Positions 1 to 8,252 are shown, numbered from the stretch's first letter. The stretch is 34,967 bases of DNA from an uncultured Lachnospiraceae bacterium (GCA_910587715.1 CAJUMV010000040.1:1-34967); one strand, 5' to 3'. The notes: a model not told the origin generated them from the letters alone. Translations and numbers: made by a program.

Positions 1-169
1 GGCGCTCCGAAGAGTTGAGGAACCAGAAGATAAAAACGACCGATTCCAAGTGAAATGGTTACTAAAAATATCCAGAAATCTTTCTTTAAGACAGATATAC
101 CATAGATGAAAGCAGATTGCAAAAACTTTCGTGAAAAACGTTTGTAGAAAAACGGCAAACGAAATACCA
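1..169 (-). CDS. Partial membrane protein, C-terminus off the left edge
   Basis: A minus-strand frame stays open from an ATG at 167-169 to the left edge, giving at least 56 residues. It begins with a short basic stretch (RLPFFYKRFSRK), followed by a hydrophobic segment resembling a membrane helix (FWIFLVTISLGIG). The frame is also open upstream into the end of the preceding gene, so the start is not certain. The ATG at 169 has a GGTGG-type ribosome site about 7 bases away. It lies 87 bases downstream of the ligase-like gene on the same strand, so the two may be co-transcribed and share a role in envelope polysaccharide. I do not recognise the family. Confidence 0.4.
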
Positions 170-255
170 TACACTCCCCACCGCCCACCCACATCTGGCA
201 GATGCACACCCCCATTACGGAAAAACATACAACATCTGGTATTGTGCAACTTTCA

Positions 256-1896
256 TCAAACCTGCCTGCTTTTTTCCCTCAAAAGATACTCGCCCACCCC
301 CAGCATCAAAAACACAAACGGCGTACAGCATACCTGCTGGTAGCAGAAAAAATTATATGCCATATAAGATACCGCGGAAGCCGCCGCGCCCACCAGCAGA
401 TAATCCTGCTGCCATGCCCGCAAATATCTTCTGAAAGCCGTAATAAAAATTCCTATGTAAGACAGCGCTCCGAAAATTCCCGTATTAACCAGCGTCGTCA
501 GCCATTCATTGTGCGCATTGGTGAGAATTTTATCCCCCCAGAGAAGCTGTGCTTCCTCACCGTGAACCGCTTCCACATAACTGCTGAAGCAGTCCGGTCC
601 CACGCCAAAAAACTTATGCCGTATGTTTTCTCCGGCAAACACTTTCACCGCAAAACTCCAAATCCGTCCTCTGCCGTTCCCCCACGCATCGTTCCAGTTA
701 AAATAGGACACCGTGCTGAGCGTCTCGCCAAGCCCGCCCGACAAGACTCCTCTGCTCTGCAGGACAATAAGCGCCACCATGATTATCACAACTGCCGCCG
801 CCACAAACACTGCCGCTCGTCCAACCCGACACATTCGTACCACCTGATAAGGTCTGTTTCTCCTTACATACAGAAAAAGGCAGAACAATAAACAAAACCC
901 CAAAAGAATCCATGTAACCTTTCCATTCAAAATCAAATCTGTTACAAAATCGTACTCTAAATCCGGATTGGGATGAATCTGCATCAGGAAATGCATCATT
1001 TTGCCCACTGCAAAGAAGAACGTGCATACTTCCACAAACCGGTTCAACGTCTCCCGTTTCTGCGTACATACCAAAAAGAAAACCAACATAAACCCTGCCA
1101 GAGCAAAATAAGCGCTGTCACTGTTCTGCGTCACCAGCGAGGCAAAACCCACCACCGTATAAATTCCGCCCCAAACCCGCCATACGGTTTTTTCTGCAAA
1201 AAGGAACACCGCCACACCAACCGGCAGCGCCACCACCAGATAGCTGGCATACCATGTCGCCTGTCCCATTGTGGAAAGAAACTGCGCCATCTGGCTGCCG
1301 TTCAAGCCCTCATAGAATCCAATCGGGTCTATCAGCATACGATGCAGGACGGCGATCAGAAATACCACAAAAGCCGCTCCGCAAAAAACCATTAAAAACC
1401 CGCGGTAATGCCTGCCAAACCGGGACACCACCAGATAAATAAGCACAAAACTCAGCTGCGACATCCATCCCATGTTCCAGCCGGAGCTCCCCCACAGCGC
1501 ATTTTCGTAAAAACTGCCGGAAGCCACGGATATCGTCGAAAAAAGCAGATACGCCAGTACACAGAAATCCGTAAGGGACAGATTCTCTTTTATGTATCCG
1601 AAAAAGCTTGCGGCAGGGGGCTCCTGTATCCGCTTTCGCCCGCAAAACCACACAGACAGAAGAACCGCACCTGCTGCCAGAAACACAGAAAACCCGACCG
1701 ACATCACCACCCTGTACGCTGCAAACTTCGCGTCTCCAATCTTGTTATACCCATTCTTTGCATAAAAGGAGACCGCTATGCACATTGCCGCCATGACTGC
1801 CGCCACGATGTATTCCACTATCATCTCCAAAATTTCCTGTGCGGATACACTTTTGGCACTTTTCTTATTCTGTGACCTTCTCACTTTATTGCTCAT
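256..1896 (-). CDS. O-antigen ligase/polymerase-like (Wzy_C) membrane protein
   Basis: 546-residue polytopic membrane protein with roughly a dozen hydrophobic helices. The C-terminal third carries the signature of the O-antigen ligase/polymerase family: GVGPDCF, then AHNEWLTTLVNTGIFG in the large extracytoplasmic region. Family members join or polymerise lipid-linked glycans on the outer face of the membrane. In a Gram-positive cell the substrate would be a capsule, teichoic or exopolysaccharide unit rather than LPS. The N-terminus is basic (RRSQNKKSAK) and cytoplasmic. No glycosyltransferases are visible next to it, apart from the unidentified partial membrane gene downstream, so the glycan cannot be named. 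It sits about 64 bases downstream of the permease gene on the same strand. Confidence 0.75.
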   Translation of the reverse strand: MSNKVRRSQNKKSAKSVSAQEILEMIVEYIVAAVMAAMCIAVSFYAKNGYNKIGDAKFAAYRVVMSVGFSVFLAAGAVLLSVWFCGRKRIQEPPAASFFGYIKENLSLTDFCVLAYLLFSTISVASGSFYENALWGSSGWNMGWMSQLSFVLIYLVVSRFGRHYRGFLMVFCGAAFVVFLIAVLHRMLIDPIGFYEGLNGSQMAQFLSTMGQATWYASYLVVALPVGVAVFLFAEKTVWRVWGGIYTVVGFASLVTQNSDSAYFALAGFMLVFFLVCTQKRETLNRFVEVCTFFFAVGKMMHFLMQIHPNPDLEYDFVTDLILNGKVTWILLGFCLLFCLFLYVRRNRPYQVVRMCRVGRAAVFVAAAVVIIMVALIVLQSRGVLSGGLGETLSTVSYFNWNDAWGNGRGRIWSFAVKVFAGENIRHKFFGVGPDCFSSYVEAVHGEEAQLLWGDKILTNAHNEWLTTLVNTGIFGALSYIGIFITAFRRYLRAWQQDYLLVGAAASAVSYMAYNFFCYQQVCCTPFVFLMLGVGEYLLREKSRQV

Positions 1897-1960
1897 GCTT
1901 TATCTTTCCTATTCTTTTACTTTATGGCTTCCCGCCTTGTTTTTCTTTGCGACTTCTATG

Positions 1961-3043
1961 TTAATACACATCAAGAGGTTCGTCAAACGCCTCCTCCCTA
2001 TCTTTCAAAATCTCGGAAATCACGATGAGCGCCAGCGGTCCCTTCACGATACCGCCTACGCCGAACAGCTTCATGCCCGCGTAAATAGAAAACAAAATCC
2101 ACACCGGCGACAGCCCGACCTTATTTCCGATTAGTCTCGGCTCCAAAAACTCCCTTGTAAGTACACAAACCCCATAAAGCGCCAGGCACACCGCCATACG
2201 CACATAGGCACCGCTTAACAGCTGCCACACCGACAGCGGCACCAGCACGATACCCGTCCCTATAAAGGGCAGCATATCTAATAGCCCCGCCAATATGCCC
2301 AGAAAGATGCCGCCCTCCACCCCGGCAAAACTGAGGGTGACACTGCAGAACACAGCAATCAGTAAAAGAATCACACCCTGCGCCTTAAAAAAAGTGACCA
2401 GATAAGTCAAAACGCCCTCCAGTACGGTCCATAAAAAACGAAAACTCTCCTCTTTCTTTACCCAATCCACCATTTTCGTGTAGTCTTTTTCAAAAAGGAA
2501 AACCGCAATACAGGTAATCGCCAGAAAACCAACCACCTCCAGAATCCCTTTAAAGCAGCTGTACGAGGAGGAGAGCAGCTGCGGTACCACCTGAATCTGC
2601 ACATTTTCCATAATAACAGTCATCTGCTCAATCACATAGCTCTCAATCTGTTCCCCTTTCCAGCCGAACCGCCCGTCCAACTGACAGCAGCACTGATGGA
2701 AAAAAAGCGCCGCCTGCCGTTCTACCTTCTCACAAAAAGCAGGCAGCCCCTGCAGCTGCCCCATACCAAAAGCCAGAACCGCCCACAGTCCCGCGCACAC
2801 AAGAAACAAAACCGGCAGTACAATGCCCGCCGCGAGAAACTTTTTCTTGATCGGAATCCTTTTCTGTATCCGTTCCAGCAGCGGGTACAGGAGCGTAATC
2901 AACGCAAACGCAAGAAAAAAGGGAGCCGCCAGCGAAAACAGATACCGAAAGAAAAACCAGACAAATGCAGAGACCAGACAACCCTTTGCCAGTTTATTTT
3001 TCCAAAGACGCCCGATTAAGTCTCCTTTTTCTCCGAATAACAT
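1961..3043 (-). CDS. ytvI: AI-2E family / YtvI-like sporulation permease
   Basis: 360-residue membrane protein with an N-terminal pair of helices, a soluble loop (about residues 90-160) and a C-terminal helical bundle. This is the layout of the AI-2E/PerM family. The later part has the conserved GILAGLLDMLPFIGTGIVLV and EPRLIGNKVGLSPVWIL stretches. In endospore formers this subfamily is annotated as sporulation integral membrane protein YtvI; its transported substrate is not established. The start has AAAGGAG about 10 bases upstream. A perfect 11-bp inverted repeat lies 24 bases upstream of the start. The gene name rests on family resemblance only. Confidence 0.7.
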   Translation of the reverse strand: MLFGEKGDLIGRLWKNKLAKGCLVSAFVWFFFRYLFSLAAPFFLAFALITLLYPLLERIQKRIPIKKKFLAAGIVLPVLFLVCAGLWAVLAFGMGQLQGLPAFCEKVERQAALFFHQCCCQLDGRFGWKGEQIESYVIEQMTVIMENVQIQVVPQLLSSSYSCFKGILEVVGFLAITCIAVFLFEKDYTKMVDWVKKEESFRFLWTVLEGVLTYLVTFFKAQGVILLLIAVFCSVTLSFAGVEGGIFLGILAGLLDMLPFIGTGIVLVPLSVWQLLSGAYVRMAVCLALYGVCVLTREFLEPRLIGNKVGLSPVWILFSIYAGMKLFGVGGIVKGPLALIVISEILKDREEAFDEPLDVY

Positions 3044-3066
3044 AGAACACTGTCTCCTTTACGCAC

Positions 3067-3096
3067 AAAGAAGCAGGTGGAGGTTCCTGCTTCTTT
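3067..3096. terminator. Perfect 11-bp hairpin upstream of ytvI
   Basis: AAAGAAGCAGG and CCTGCTTCTTT are separated by 8 bases. It lies between rluA and ytvI and can serve as the terminator for rluA, or form part of the ytvI leader. On the transcribed strand the loop reads AACCTCCA, which resembles an anti-Shine-Dalgarno sequence. Confidence 0.6.
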
Positions 3097-3166
3097 ACTC
3101 TGATACTGCACTATTATTATGTGTTCTTTCCAAAATCTTATACTATAAATCCCTTTCCTATCTCAC

Positions 3167-3191
3167 GGACTTTGCAGCAAGTGCAAAGTCC
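3167..3191. repeat. Perfect 10-bp inverted repeat after rluA
   Basis: GGACTTTGCA, 5-base loop, TGCAAAGTCC, just downstream of the rluA stop codon. No T-run follows on either strand, so it is not a textbook terminator. It resembles other intergenic hairpins in this window. Confidence 0.5.
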
Positions 3192-3206
3192 TGAGCTAAA
3201 CTGTTA

Positions 3207-4007
3207 CTATTTTCCTATATGATTCCACATTTCCATATCGACCTTATGAAATGCCGCGCCCTCCGGCTTGATTTCAAACTGCAGCCGTTTCCCCGTTTTC
3301 GGATGGGTAAATGCCAGACAGTACGCACAGAGCACTGTCTCCCGCACGCCCAGCTTCTCTGACAGTGCAAGCGCTTCCTGCCCGGCATACTTACGATCAC
3401 CCAGAAGCGGCATTCCCGCATTCGCCATCTGTACACGAATCTGGTGGTGGCGACCTGTATGCAGGCAGATTTTTACGACCGCAATCCTTAACGGGATTCC
3501 ACTGCTTGTCTCCCCTTCCAACACTGACAATCCTTCGTCAGCTTTTCGAGCCAAAAGCGGACTCTCTGCGTCTTTCTCATACAAAATCTCATAACTCAGC
3601 CGCGCCTGCTTCGCTCCCTTCACCTCTTTCGGCACGATGCGGGACATATTCGTTTTCCCATCCTTTAACAGATAGTCCGTCAGTTCTCCCGTCCGCGACA
3701 TATCCCTTCCGCAGACTAACGCAAGGTACTCCTTTTTCATTTCCTCCCCTGCCGCCTGCCTGCTTAATGCCGCCGCTGCCTGCTTATTTTTTGCAAAAAC
3801 CAAAATCCCCTCCACCGGCTGGTCCAAACGGTGAACCACGCCCACGTAGGGGGATTTTCCGACGTTATCTTTCTTCGCCGCCAGATAATTCGTTATCTCA
3901 CTGACCATATCCGCCTGCTCGACCCGCGCTGTCTGGGTGGCAATCCCAGTGGGTTTGTGGCAGACGATAATGTCATTATCTTCATGGAGGATTCTGTTTA
4001 CATGCAT
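3207..4007 (-). CDS. RluA-family RNA pseudouridine synthase
   Basis: 266-residue enzyme of the RluA family, which isomerises uridine to pseudouridine in rRNA or tRNA. The catalytic motif is GVVHRLDQPVEGILVFAKN with Asp62 as the expected nucleophile. The downstream RHHQIRVQMANAGMPLLGD motif is also typical. There is no N-terminal S4 domain. The frame is open to 4223, but that extension overlaps the upstream regulator gene and encodes low-complexity sequence. The ATG at 4007 has AGAGAGG 5 bases upstream and begins the conserved fold (MHVNRILHEDN), so I chose it. Target uridine unknown. Confidence 0.85.
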   Translation of the reverse strand: MHVNRILHEDNDIIVCHKPTGIATQTARVEQADMVSEITNYLAAKKDNVGKSPYVGVVHRLDQPVEGILVFAKNKQAAAALSRQAAGEEMKKEYLALVCGRDMSRTGELTDYLLKDGKTNMSRIVPKEVKGAKQARLSYEILYEKDAESPLLARKADEGLSVLEGETSSGIPLRIAVVKICLHTGRHHQIRVQMANAGMPLLGDRKYAGQEALALSEKLGVRETVLCAYCLAFTHPKTGKRLQFEIKPEGAAFHKVDMEMWNHIGK

Positions 4008-4036
4008 AGCTACCTCTCTTCCGCAATGCACATTCA

Positions 4037-4079
4037 GAAAACCTTCGGTTTTCTTCATGCATGGGCTTCGCCCTATGCA
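4037..4079. repeat. Two consecutive triloop hairpins upstream of rluA
   Basis: The first is GAAAACC-TTC-GGTTTTC (4037-4053). The second is TGCAT-GGGC-TTC-GCCC-t-ATGCA (4058-4079). Both have a TTC loop, GAA on the opposite strand. They occupy the 151-base gap between the response regulator and rluA and would lie in the rluA leader. No T-runs follow. Confidence 0.55.
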
Positions 4080-4158
4080 GCCATCAGAATAAATGCTTCG
4101 GTGAGCAAGCTCCCCTCCGCCTTTATCTGCTGTCTGCGCACTGCTCATTGCCAACACG

Positions 4159-4848
4159 TCATATCTTAAACCGATACCCGATGCCCCAGATGGTCTCGAT
4201 ATACTGCGGCTTTGCGGTGTCAAACTCTATCTTCTCGCGAATTTTCTTAATATGCACGGTGACAGTGGCAATATCCCCGATGGAATCCATATCCCATATT
4301 TCACGGAACAGCTCTTCTTTGGAATACACATGATTCGGGTTCTCCGCAAGAAAAGTCAGCAGGTCAAACTCCTTTGTAGTAAAGACCCTCTCTTCGCCAT
4401 CCACATAAACCCGACGCGCGGTCTTGTCAATTTTAAGCCCGCGAATCTCTATGATATCGTTGACCTTCTGGTTGCTGCCCACCAGCCTGTCATAGCGCGC
4501 CATATGCGCTTTCACTCTCGCCACGAGCTCAGACGGGCTGAACGGCTTCGTCATATAGTCGTCCGCACCCAGACCCAAACCCCGGATCTTGTCGATATCA
4601 TCCTTCTTGGCCGACACCATGATAATCGGAATATCCTTTTCTTCCCGAATCTGCTTGCAGACTTCAAAGCCGTCAATGCCCGGCAGCATCAAATCCAGAA
4701 TCACAAGGTCAAAATTTCCCGAAAGAGCCGTCTCCAGCCCTTTGTCCCCGGTATTTTCAATCGTCACCTCGAAATCACTTAATTCCAGATAATCTTTCTC
4801 CAAATCCGCGATTGCTTCTTCATCTTCCACAATTAAAATTTTACTCAC
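4159..4848 (-). CDS. OmpR/PhoB-family response regulator
   Basis: 229-residue DNA-binding response regulator. The receiver domain (1-120) has acidic Glu8/Asp9, the phosphoacceptor Asp52 (VILDLMLPGIDG) and Lys in VSAKKDD. The winged-helix effector (about 130-229) ends with TVTVHIKKIREKIE and WGIGYRFKI, typical of OmpR/PhoB proteins. The start is a GTG at 4848 with AAGGGAAAG upstream. It overlaps the last 8 bases of the kinase gene, implying translational coupling. The frame is open further upstream to 4959, but that stretch lies inside the kinase gene. The stimulus and targets are not visible. Confidence 0.92.
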   Translation of the reverse strand: MSKILIVEDEEAIADLEKDYLELSDFEVTIENTGDKGLETALSGNFDLVILDLMLPGIDGFEVCKQIREEKDIPIIMVSAKKDDIDKIRGLGLGADDYMTKPFSPSELVARVKAHMARYDRLVGSNQKVNDIIEIRGLKIDKTARRVYVDGEERVFTTKEFDLLTFLAENPNHVYSKEELFREIWDMDSIGDIATVTVHIKKIREKIEFDTAKPQYIETIWGIGYRFKI

Positions 4849-6346
4849 TGTCTTTCCCTTTCTCCCATTCTTTTTCCGGTCCGCTGAGCCACTTCCGTAT
4901 GACAAAATGCATACAGGTTCCTTCATGTTCTTTGCTGGTAGCCCATATATAGCCGCCATGGTCTTCTATAATCTTCTTCACAATGGACAGCCCAATTCCG
5001 CTGCCTCCCTGTGAGGAATTGCGGGACGCATCCGTCCGATAAAACCGCTCGAATATATTCGGCAAATCCTTGGCAGCAATGCCCTTTCCGTTGTCCTCAA
5101 TCTCTACACGGATGGAATCCACCTCATCCAGAATACGGATATCGATGACGCCCTGCTCTTTATCCAGATATTTTACGCTGTTGCCGATGATATTATTGAT
5201 GACCCGCTTAAGCTGCTCCGGGTCGGCAATAATCTGCGTGTCCGGCTCCACCAAATCCTCATAATTCAATTGAATGTTCTTTGACTCCAAATCAAGCCCG
5301 ACTTCCTCCACACAGTCCCCAAAATACTCCGCTACATTGATGCGGTGGAAATTATAAGGAATGCGGTTGCTGTCAATGCCGGAATAGGTCGTCAGCTCGT
5401 TAATCAGACGATCCATGTCGTTTGCTTTATTGTAGATGGTCTTGATATACTTATCCATCTTTTCCGGCGTATCCGCCACCCCGTCCATAATACCCTCCAC
5501 ATACCCCTTAACCGCGGTAATGGGGGTCTTTAAATCATGGGAAATGTTGCTGATTAACTCCTTGTTTTTCTTCTCATGCTCAAACTTTTCATCCAGAGAT
5601 TCCTTTAACCGCAGTCTCATATCCTCGTAATTGCGGTAAAGCTCGCCAATCTCGCCCTTTTCCTCCGTGGTCAGCATATACTCCAGATTGCCCTCGGCAA
5701 TATTCTGCATTGCCGTATTCAACTGATTAATTGGCGTAAAAATGCCCCTCTGTATCCACCGCGTCAGCAGTATACTTGTAAAAACGAGTACCAGAATAAA
5801 GGCGAGCGCCATCCTATATAACATCTTTCTGGAAAGCAGGGAGCTTACGCTGGTAACAACGAAAAACCCGCCCTCGCTGCCGTCTGAAAAGCGGAAATCC
5901 AAGCCCTTCACAAGCTTTTTGCTGTCGTTATAATAGTAACCTGTCTCCGAGCCGGGCATTTCATTGCCGTACTCCGGCAAGGCATCGAATATCTTTTTGG
6001 CGGCATTATTATTACCGGTATAATAAAGCGCGCCGTCTTTTCTGACTATAATATAAGAAGACTTATCTCTCAGATTCAGCGAAATCTCATCCAGATAATC
6101 CGTATCTTCCAGCCGGAAGGGGTCTTCTTTCATCTGCTGCCTTACTGTCTCCAGCACTTCCTCCGAAATACGACTGTAATTTTCTATCGTATAAATATAG
6201 GAAGCGTTGTCCCTGTCAAAAAACCCGAACGGCGTCTCTGTATCCTCAATATGGCTGCCGATTACCAGAATCGCAACGCTTGTCAACAGAAACGGCACCA
6301 ATATAATGGATAACGACGTAATCAGCAGTCTGGTTCTAAATTTCAC
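4841..6346 (-). CDS. Membrane sensor histidine kinase (HAMP, HisKA, HATPase)
   Basis: 501-residue sensor kinase paired with the overlapping regulator. Membrane helices are at about 8-30 and 177-195, flanking an extracellular sensor of about 145 residues. A HAMP linker follows (about 197-250), then the dimerisation/phosphoacceptor box NISHDLKTPITA with His270. The ATPase has the N box (NNIIGNSVKYLD), G1 (DNGKGI), F box (FERFYR) and G2 (GGSGIGLSI). All catalytic boxes are intact. The start is GTG at 6346 with AGAAGGG 7 bases upstream. The leader contains a long inverted repeat (6390-6437). The signal sensed is unknown. Confidence 0.92.
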   Translation of the reverse strand: MKFRTRLLITSLSIILVPFLLTSVAILVIGSHIEDTETPFGFFDRDNASYIYTIENYSRISEEVLETVRQQMKEDPFRLEDTDYLDEISLNLRDKSSYIIVRKDGALYYTGNNNAAKKIFDALPEYGNEMPGSETGYYYNDSKKLVKGLDFRFSDGSEGGFFVVTSVSSLLSRKMLYRMALAFILVLVFTSILLTRWIQRGIFTPINQLNTAMQNIAEGNLEYMLTTEEKGEIGELYRNYEDMRLRLKESLDEKFEHEKKNKELISNISHDLKTPITAVKGYVEGIMDGVADTPEKMDKYIKTIYNKANDMDRLINELTTYSGIDSNRIPYNFHRINVAEYFGDCVEEVGLDLESKNIQLNYEDLVEPDTQIIADPEQLKRVINNIIGNSVKYLDKEQGVIDIRILDEVDSIRVEIEDNGKGIAAKDLPNIFERFYRTDASRNSSQGGSGIGLSIVKKIIEDHGGYIWATSKEHEGTCMHFVIRKWLSGPEKEWEKGKDSE

Positions 6347-6389
6347 TGAAAAACCCTTCTTTCTGCGTTCCGCCCATATTTGCAGACTT

Positions 6390-6437
6390 AGTACTTCTTA
6401 ACGAAGCAGCCTTTGCTGCTGAGTTTTTAGAAGTACT
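6390..6437. repeat. Long imperfect hairpin in the kinase leader
   Basis: Outer arms are AGTACTTCTTAAC (6390-6402) and GTTTTTAGAAGTACT (6423-6437). The inner arms are AGCAGC and GCTGCT around a CTTT loop. It lies 44 bases upstream of the kinase start, so it is either in the 5' UTR or at the promoter. Confidence 0.5.
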
Positions 6438-6500
6438 TCTCACATTATGATACCACAATTTACGAAACTGAAAATAAAACAACTCCTATAATCTTATAAA

Positions 6501-6514
6501 AAATTTATAAATTT
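6501..6514. promoter_or_regulatory. 14-bp AT palindrome upstream of the Fur-family gene
   Basis: AAATTTATAAATTT is a perfect palindrome 12 bases upstream of the -35 box of the regulator gene. It could be an operator, possibly for the regulator itself. It does not match the PerR box consensus well, so the assignment is weak. Confidence 0.3.
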
Positions 6515-6526
6515 CAGAAATTCAGA

Positions 6527-6554
6527 TTGACATATTTGCTTCTTTTGCTATAAT
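6527..6554 (+). promoter_or_regulatory. Sigma-A promoter of the Fur-family gene
   Basis: TTGACA (6527-6532), 16-base spacer, TATAAT (6549-6554). Both hexamers match the consensus perfectly. Transcription would start near 6561 and run through the regulator gene and probably rubrerythrin. Confidence 0.8.
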
Positions 6555-6622
6555 GGACATGTAAATCAGTAATGATTCCTAGTTTGGAATTTGTGAAAAA
6601 CCGACGAATCGGGGGAATTGCC

Positions 6623-7042
6623 ATGGCGGTGAAATACAGTCGACAGCGGCAGATGATTCATAGCTTTCTGATGAGCCGCAAGGATCATCCCACCGCTGAT
6701 GTTGTATATCAGAACGTCAGACAGGAATATCCGAATATCAGTCTGGGGACTGTCTACCGCAATCTGACGCTTCTTTCGGACAGGGGAGAGATACAGCGCT
6801 TACAGGTGGGTGACGGTGTAGACCATTTTGACGCGGACACCTCCCGCCATTGCCATTTTGTCTGCACAGACTGCGGCTGCGTAACGGATCTGCAGCTTGA
6901 CTGTATGGATGAAATGTTTGCCGAAGCACGAAAGAACTTTGACGGCAGGATTGAGAAGCAGTCCACTTGTTTTTACGGACTTTGCCACGGCTGTCTGCAT
7001 AAATCCGACGACAATGCTTATAAACCCATTTATTATGGGTAA
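6623..7042 (+). CDS. perR: Fur-family metalloregulator, PerR-like
   Basis: 139-residue transcriptional regulator. The N-terminal winged helix contains HPTADVVYQNV and ISLGTVYRNL, hallmarks of the Fur/PerR family. The C-terminal dimerisation domain has the HFDADTSRHCHF metal-site region and two CxxC pairs (CTDC, CHGC) for structural zinc. The start at 6623 is chosen because the homologous region begins there and a GGGGGA site precedes it; the frame is open back to 6572. It stands directly upstream of rubrerythrin and rubredoxin, the usual PerR regulon in clostridia. This favours a peroxide sensor over an iron-only Fur. The symbol is an inference from context. Confidence 0.8.
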   Translation: MAVKYSRQRQMIHSFLMSRKDHPTADVVYQNVRQEYPNISLGTVYRNLTLLSDRGEIQRLQVGDGVDHFDADTSRHCHFVCTDCGCVTDLQLDCMDEMFAEARKNFDGRIEKQSTCFYGLCHGCLHKSDDNAYKPIYYG

Positions 7043-7073
7043 AAATATCAAAAAAAGAAAAGGAGAACACAGT

Positions 7074-7613
7074 ATGAAATTTGTATGTCAGGTATGCGGT
7101 TATGTTCACGAAGGAGATGCTGCACCGGAGAAATGCCCTCAGTGCGGTGCACCGGCTGAAAAGTTCACAGCACAGAGCGGCGCTATGGAATGGGCTGCAG
7201 AGCATGTGGTAGGCGTAGCGAAGGGTGTCAGCGAGGATATCATGGCTGATCTGAGAGCAAACTTCAACGGTGAGTGCACCGAAGTTGGTATGTACCTTGC
7301 TATGGCGAGAGTAGCACACAGAGAAGGCTATCCCGAGATTGGTCTGTACTGGGAAAAGGCTGCATGGGAAGAGGCGGAGCATGCCGCTAAGTTTGCAGAG
7401 CTGCTCGGCGAAGTAGTGACCGACTCCACCAAGAAGAATCTGGAAATGAGAGTAGAGGCTGAGAACGGCGCAACCGCCGGCAAATTTGACCTTGCAAAGC
7501 GTGCGAAAGCCGCTAATCTGGACGCTATCCATGACACCGTGCATGAAATGGCAAGAGATGAGGCAAGACACGGCAAGGCATTTGAGGGTCTGTTAAAGAG
7601 ATATTTCAGCTAA
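7074..7613 (+). CDS. Rubrerythrin, reverse domain order
   Basis: 179-residue non-haem iron protein that reduces hydrogen peroxide in anaerobes. The rubredoxin-like iron site is N-terminal (Cys5, Cys8, Cys21, Cys24). The ferritin-like diiron domain follows, with its Glu/His ligands in GECTEVGMYL, WEEAEHAAKF and DEARHGKAF. This is the reverse order from classical rubrerythrin, as in the reverse rubrerythrins of clostridia. The start has AAAGGAG 8 bases upstream. The frame is open upstream into the regulator gene but that part is not homologous. It follows the PerR-like gene by 31 bases, so the two are probably co-transcribed. Confidence 0.93.
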   Translation: MKFVCQVCGYVHEGDAAPEKCPQCGAPAEKFTAQSGAMEWAAEHVVGVAKGVSEDIMADLRANFNGECTEVGMYLAMARVAHREGYPEIGLYWEKAAWEEAEHAAKFAELLGEVVTDSTKKNLEMRVEAENGATAGKFDLAKRAKAANLDAIHDTVHEMARDEARHGKAFEGLLKRYFS

Positions 7614-7630
7614 AGCATTTGTAAAAACCT

Positions 7631-7667
7631 GATACGGGGATGACGTGAAAGACCAAATCCCCGTATC
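7631..7667 (+). terminator. 10-bp perfect hairpin after rubrerythrin
   Basis: GATACGGGGA and TCCCCGTATC are separated by 17 bases. No strong T-run follows. It may attenuate read-through into rubredoxin or stabilise the rubrerythrin mRNA rather than stop transcription completely. Confidence 0.5.
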
Positions 7668-7724
7668 TCATTCATAAGAGCAACATATATTATAAAAAGC
7701 AAACAGATAAGGAGAAAGACGACT

Positions 7725-7898
7725 ATGAAAAAATATTTCTGTAATCCCTGCGGCTATACATATGATCCGGAGAAGGGTGATCCGGAGCACGGCATCAAGC
7801 CCGGCACGGCATTTGAGGATCTCCCGGCAGACTGGTGCTGCCCGATTTGCGGCGTGACCAAAGATATGTTCCAGCCCGTCATTGAAAATTACAACTAA
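7725..7898 (+). CDS. Rubredoxin
   Basis: 57-residue electron carrier with a single FeS4 centre. It reads from ATG 7725, with AAGGAG 10 bases upstream. The two iron-binding knuckles are CNPCGY (residues 6-11) and CPICG. Between them is the conserved YDPEKGDPEHGIKPGT segment. The length is standard for the family. It sits downstream of rubrerythrin and would donate electrons to rubrerythrin-type peroxide reduction. A terminator with a T-run follows immediately, closing the oxidative-stress block. Confidence 0.95.
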   Translation: MKKYFCNPCGYTYDPEKGDPEHGIKPGTAFEDLPADWCCPICGVTKDMFQPVIENYN

Positions 7899-7910
7899 AT
7901 ATTACATAAG

Positions 7911-7940
7911 AAAGGATGTCCTGTAACGGGACGTCCTTTT
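7911..7940 (+). terminator. Rho-independent terminator after rubredoxin
   Basis: AAAGGATGTCC and GGACGTCCTTT form an 11-bp stem with one T-G wobble and a 7-base loop, followed by T. Confidence 0.8.
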
Positions 7941-8035
7941 CTGCGCAAGTCTGCATATGGAAATTTGCTGTTTATCCCTGTTTTTATTGGGCATACTGTA
8001 TAATATATCCGTTAAAAGTTTGTAGATTCCGCCTA

Positions 8036-8064
8036 TTTACATTTCGGAAAACGATAGATATTAT
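8036..8064 (+). promoter_or_regulatory. Probable promoter of the HPr-like gene
   Basis: TTTACA (8036-8041), 17-base spacer, TATTAT (8059-8064). It lies in the 354-base gap between rubredoxin and the HPr-like gene, which otherwise holds the rubredoxin terminator and a possible leader ORF. A second TATAAT at 7999-8004 lacks a good -35 box. Confidence 0.45.
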
Positions 8065-8111
8065 ATTCTCACAAAATATCAATTCTATTTTTACAGAGAA
8101 AGGAGGCTCAT

Positions 8112-8165
8112 ACGAAAACCAAAAGACAGCCTAAGAGATGTGTTTTCAAGGAATTGTGCATATAG
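8112..8165 (+). other. Possible 17-codon leader ORF with ACG start
   Basis: A strong AAAGGAGG site (8099-8106) is followed 5 bases later by ACG and then an open frame: KTKRQPKRCVFKELCI and a TAG stop. The ATG expected after such a site is replaced by ACG, a very rare start codon. This may be a decayed small gene, a peptide with a non-canonical start, or chance. It lies upstream of the HPr-like gene on the same predicted transcript. Confidence 0.25.
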
Positions 8166-8252
8166 GGGAATTGCTGTTAATCGGTATTGATTTGGAAATC
8201 ATTGCTTTTACTTTTTTCAGTCATCAATAATGATTAAGGAGGAAATGAGATT

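Noticed and set aside
202..891. Plus-strand frame of 229 codons at the left
   Set aside because: It is antisense to the O-antigen ligase-like gene, has no family signature and is rich in His/Arg/Pro as expected for a shadow frame.
6484..6500. TATAATCTTATAA as a PerR box
   Set aside because: The half-sites are separated by two rather than three bases compared with TTATAATNATTATAA, so the match is poor.
6738..7571. Minus-strand frame of 277 codons over perR and rubrerythrin
   Set aside because: The opposite strand encodes two clearly recognisable proteins with good ribosome sites. The antisense frame has no homologous motif.
7916..8134. 72-codon plus-strand frame after rubredoxin
   Set aside because: It starts inside the rubredoxin terminator, has no ribosome site and shows no protein-like composition.
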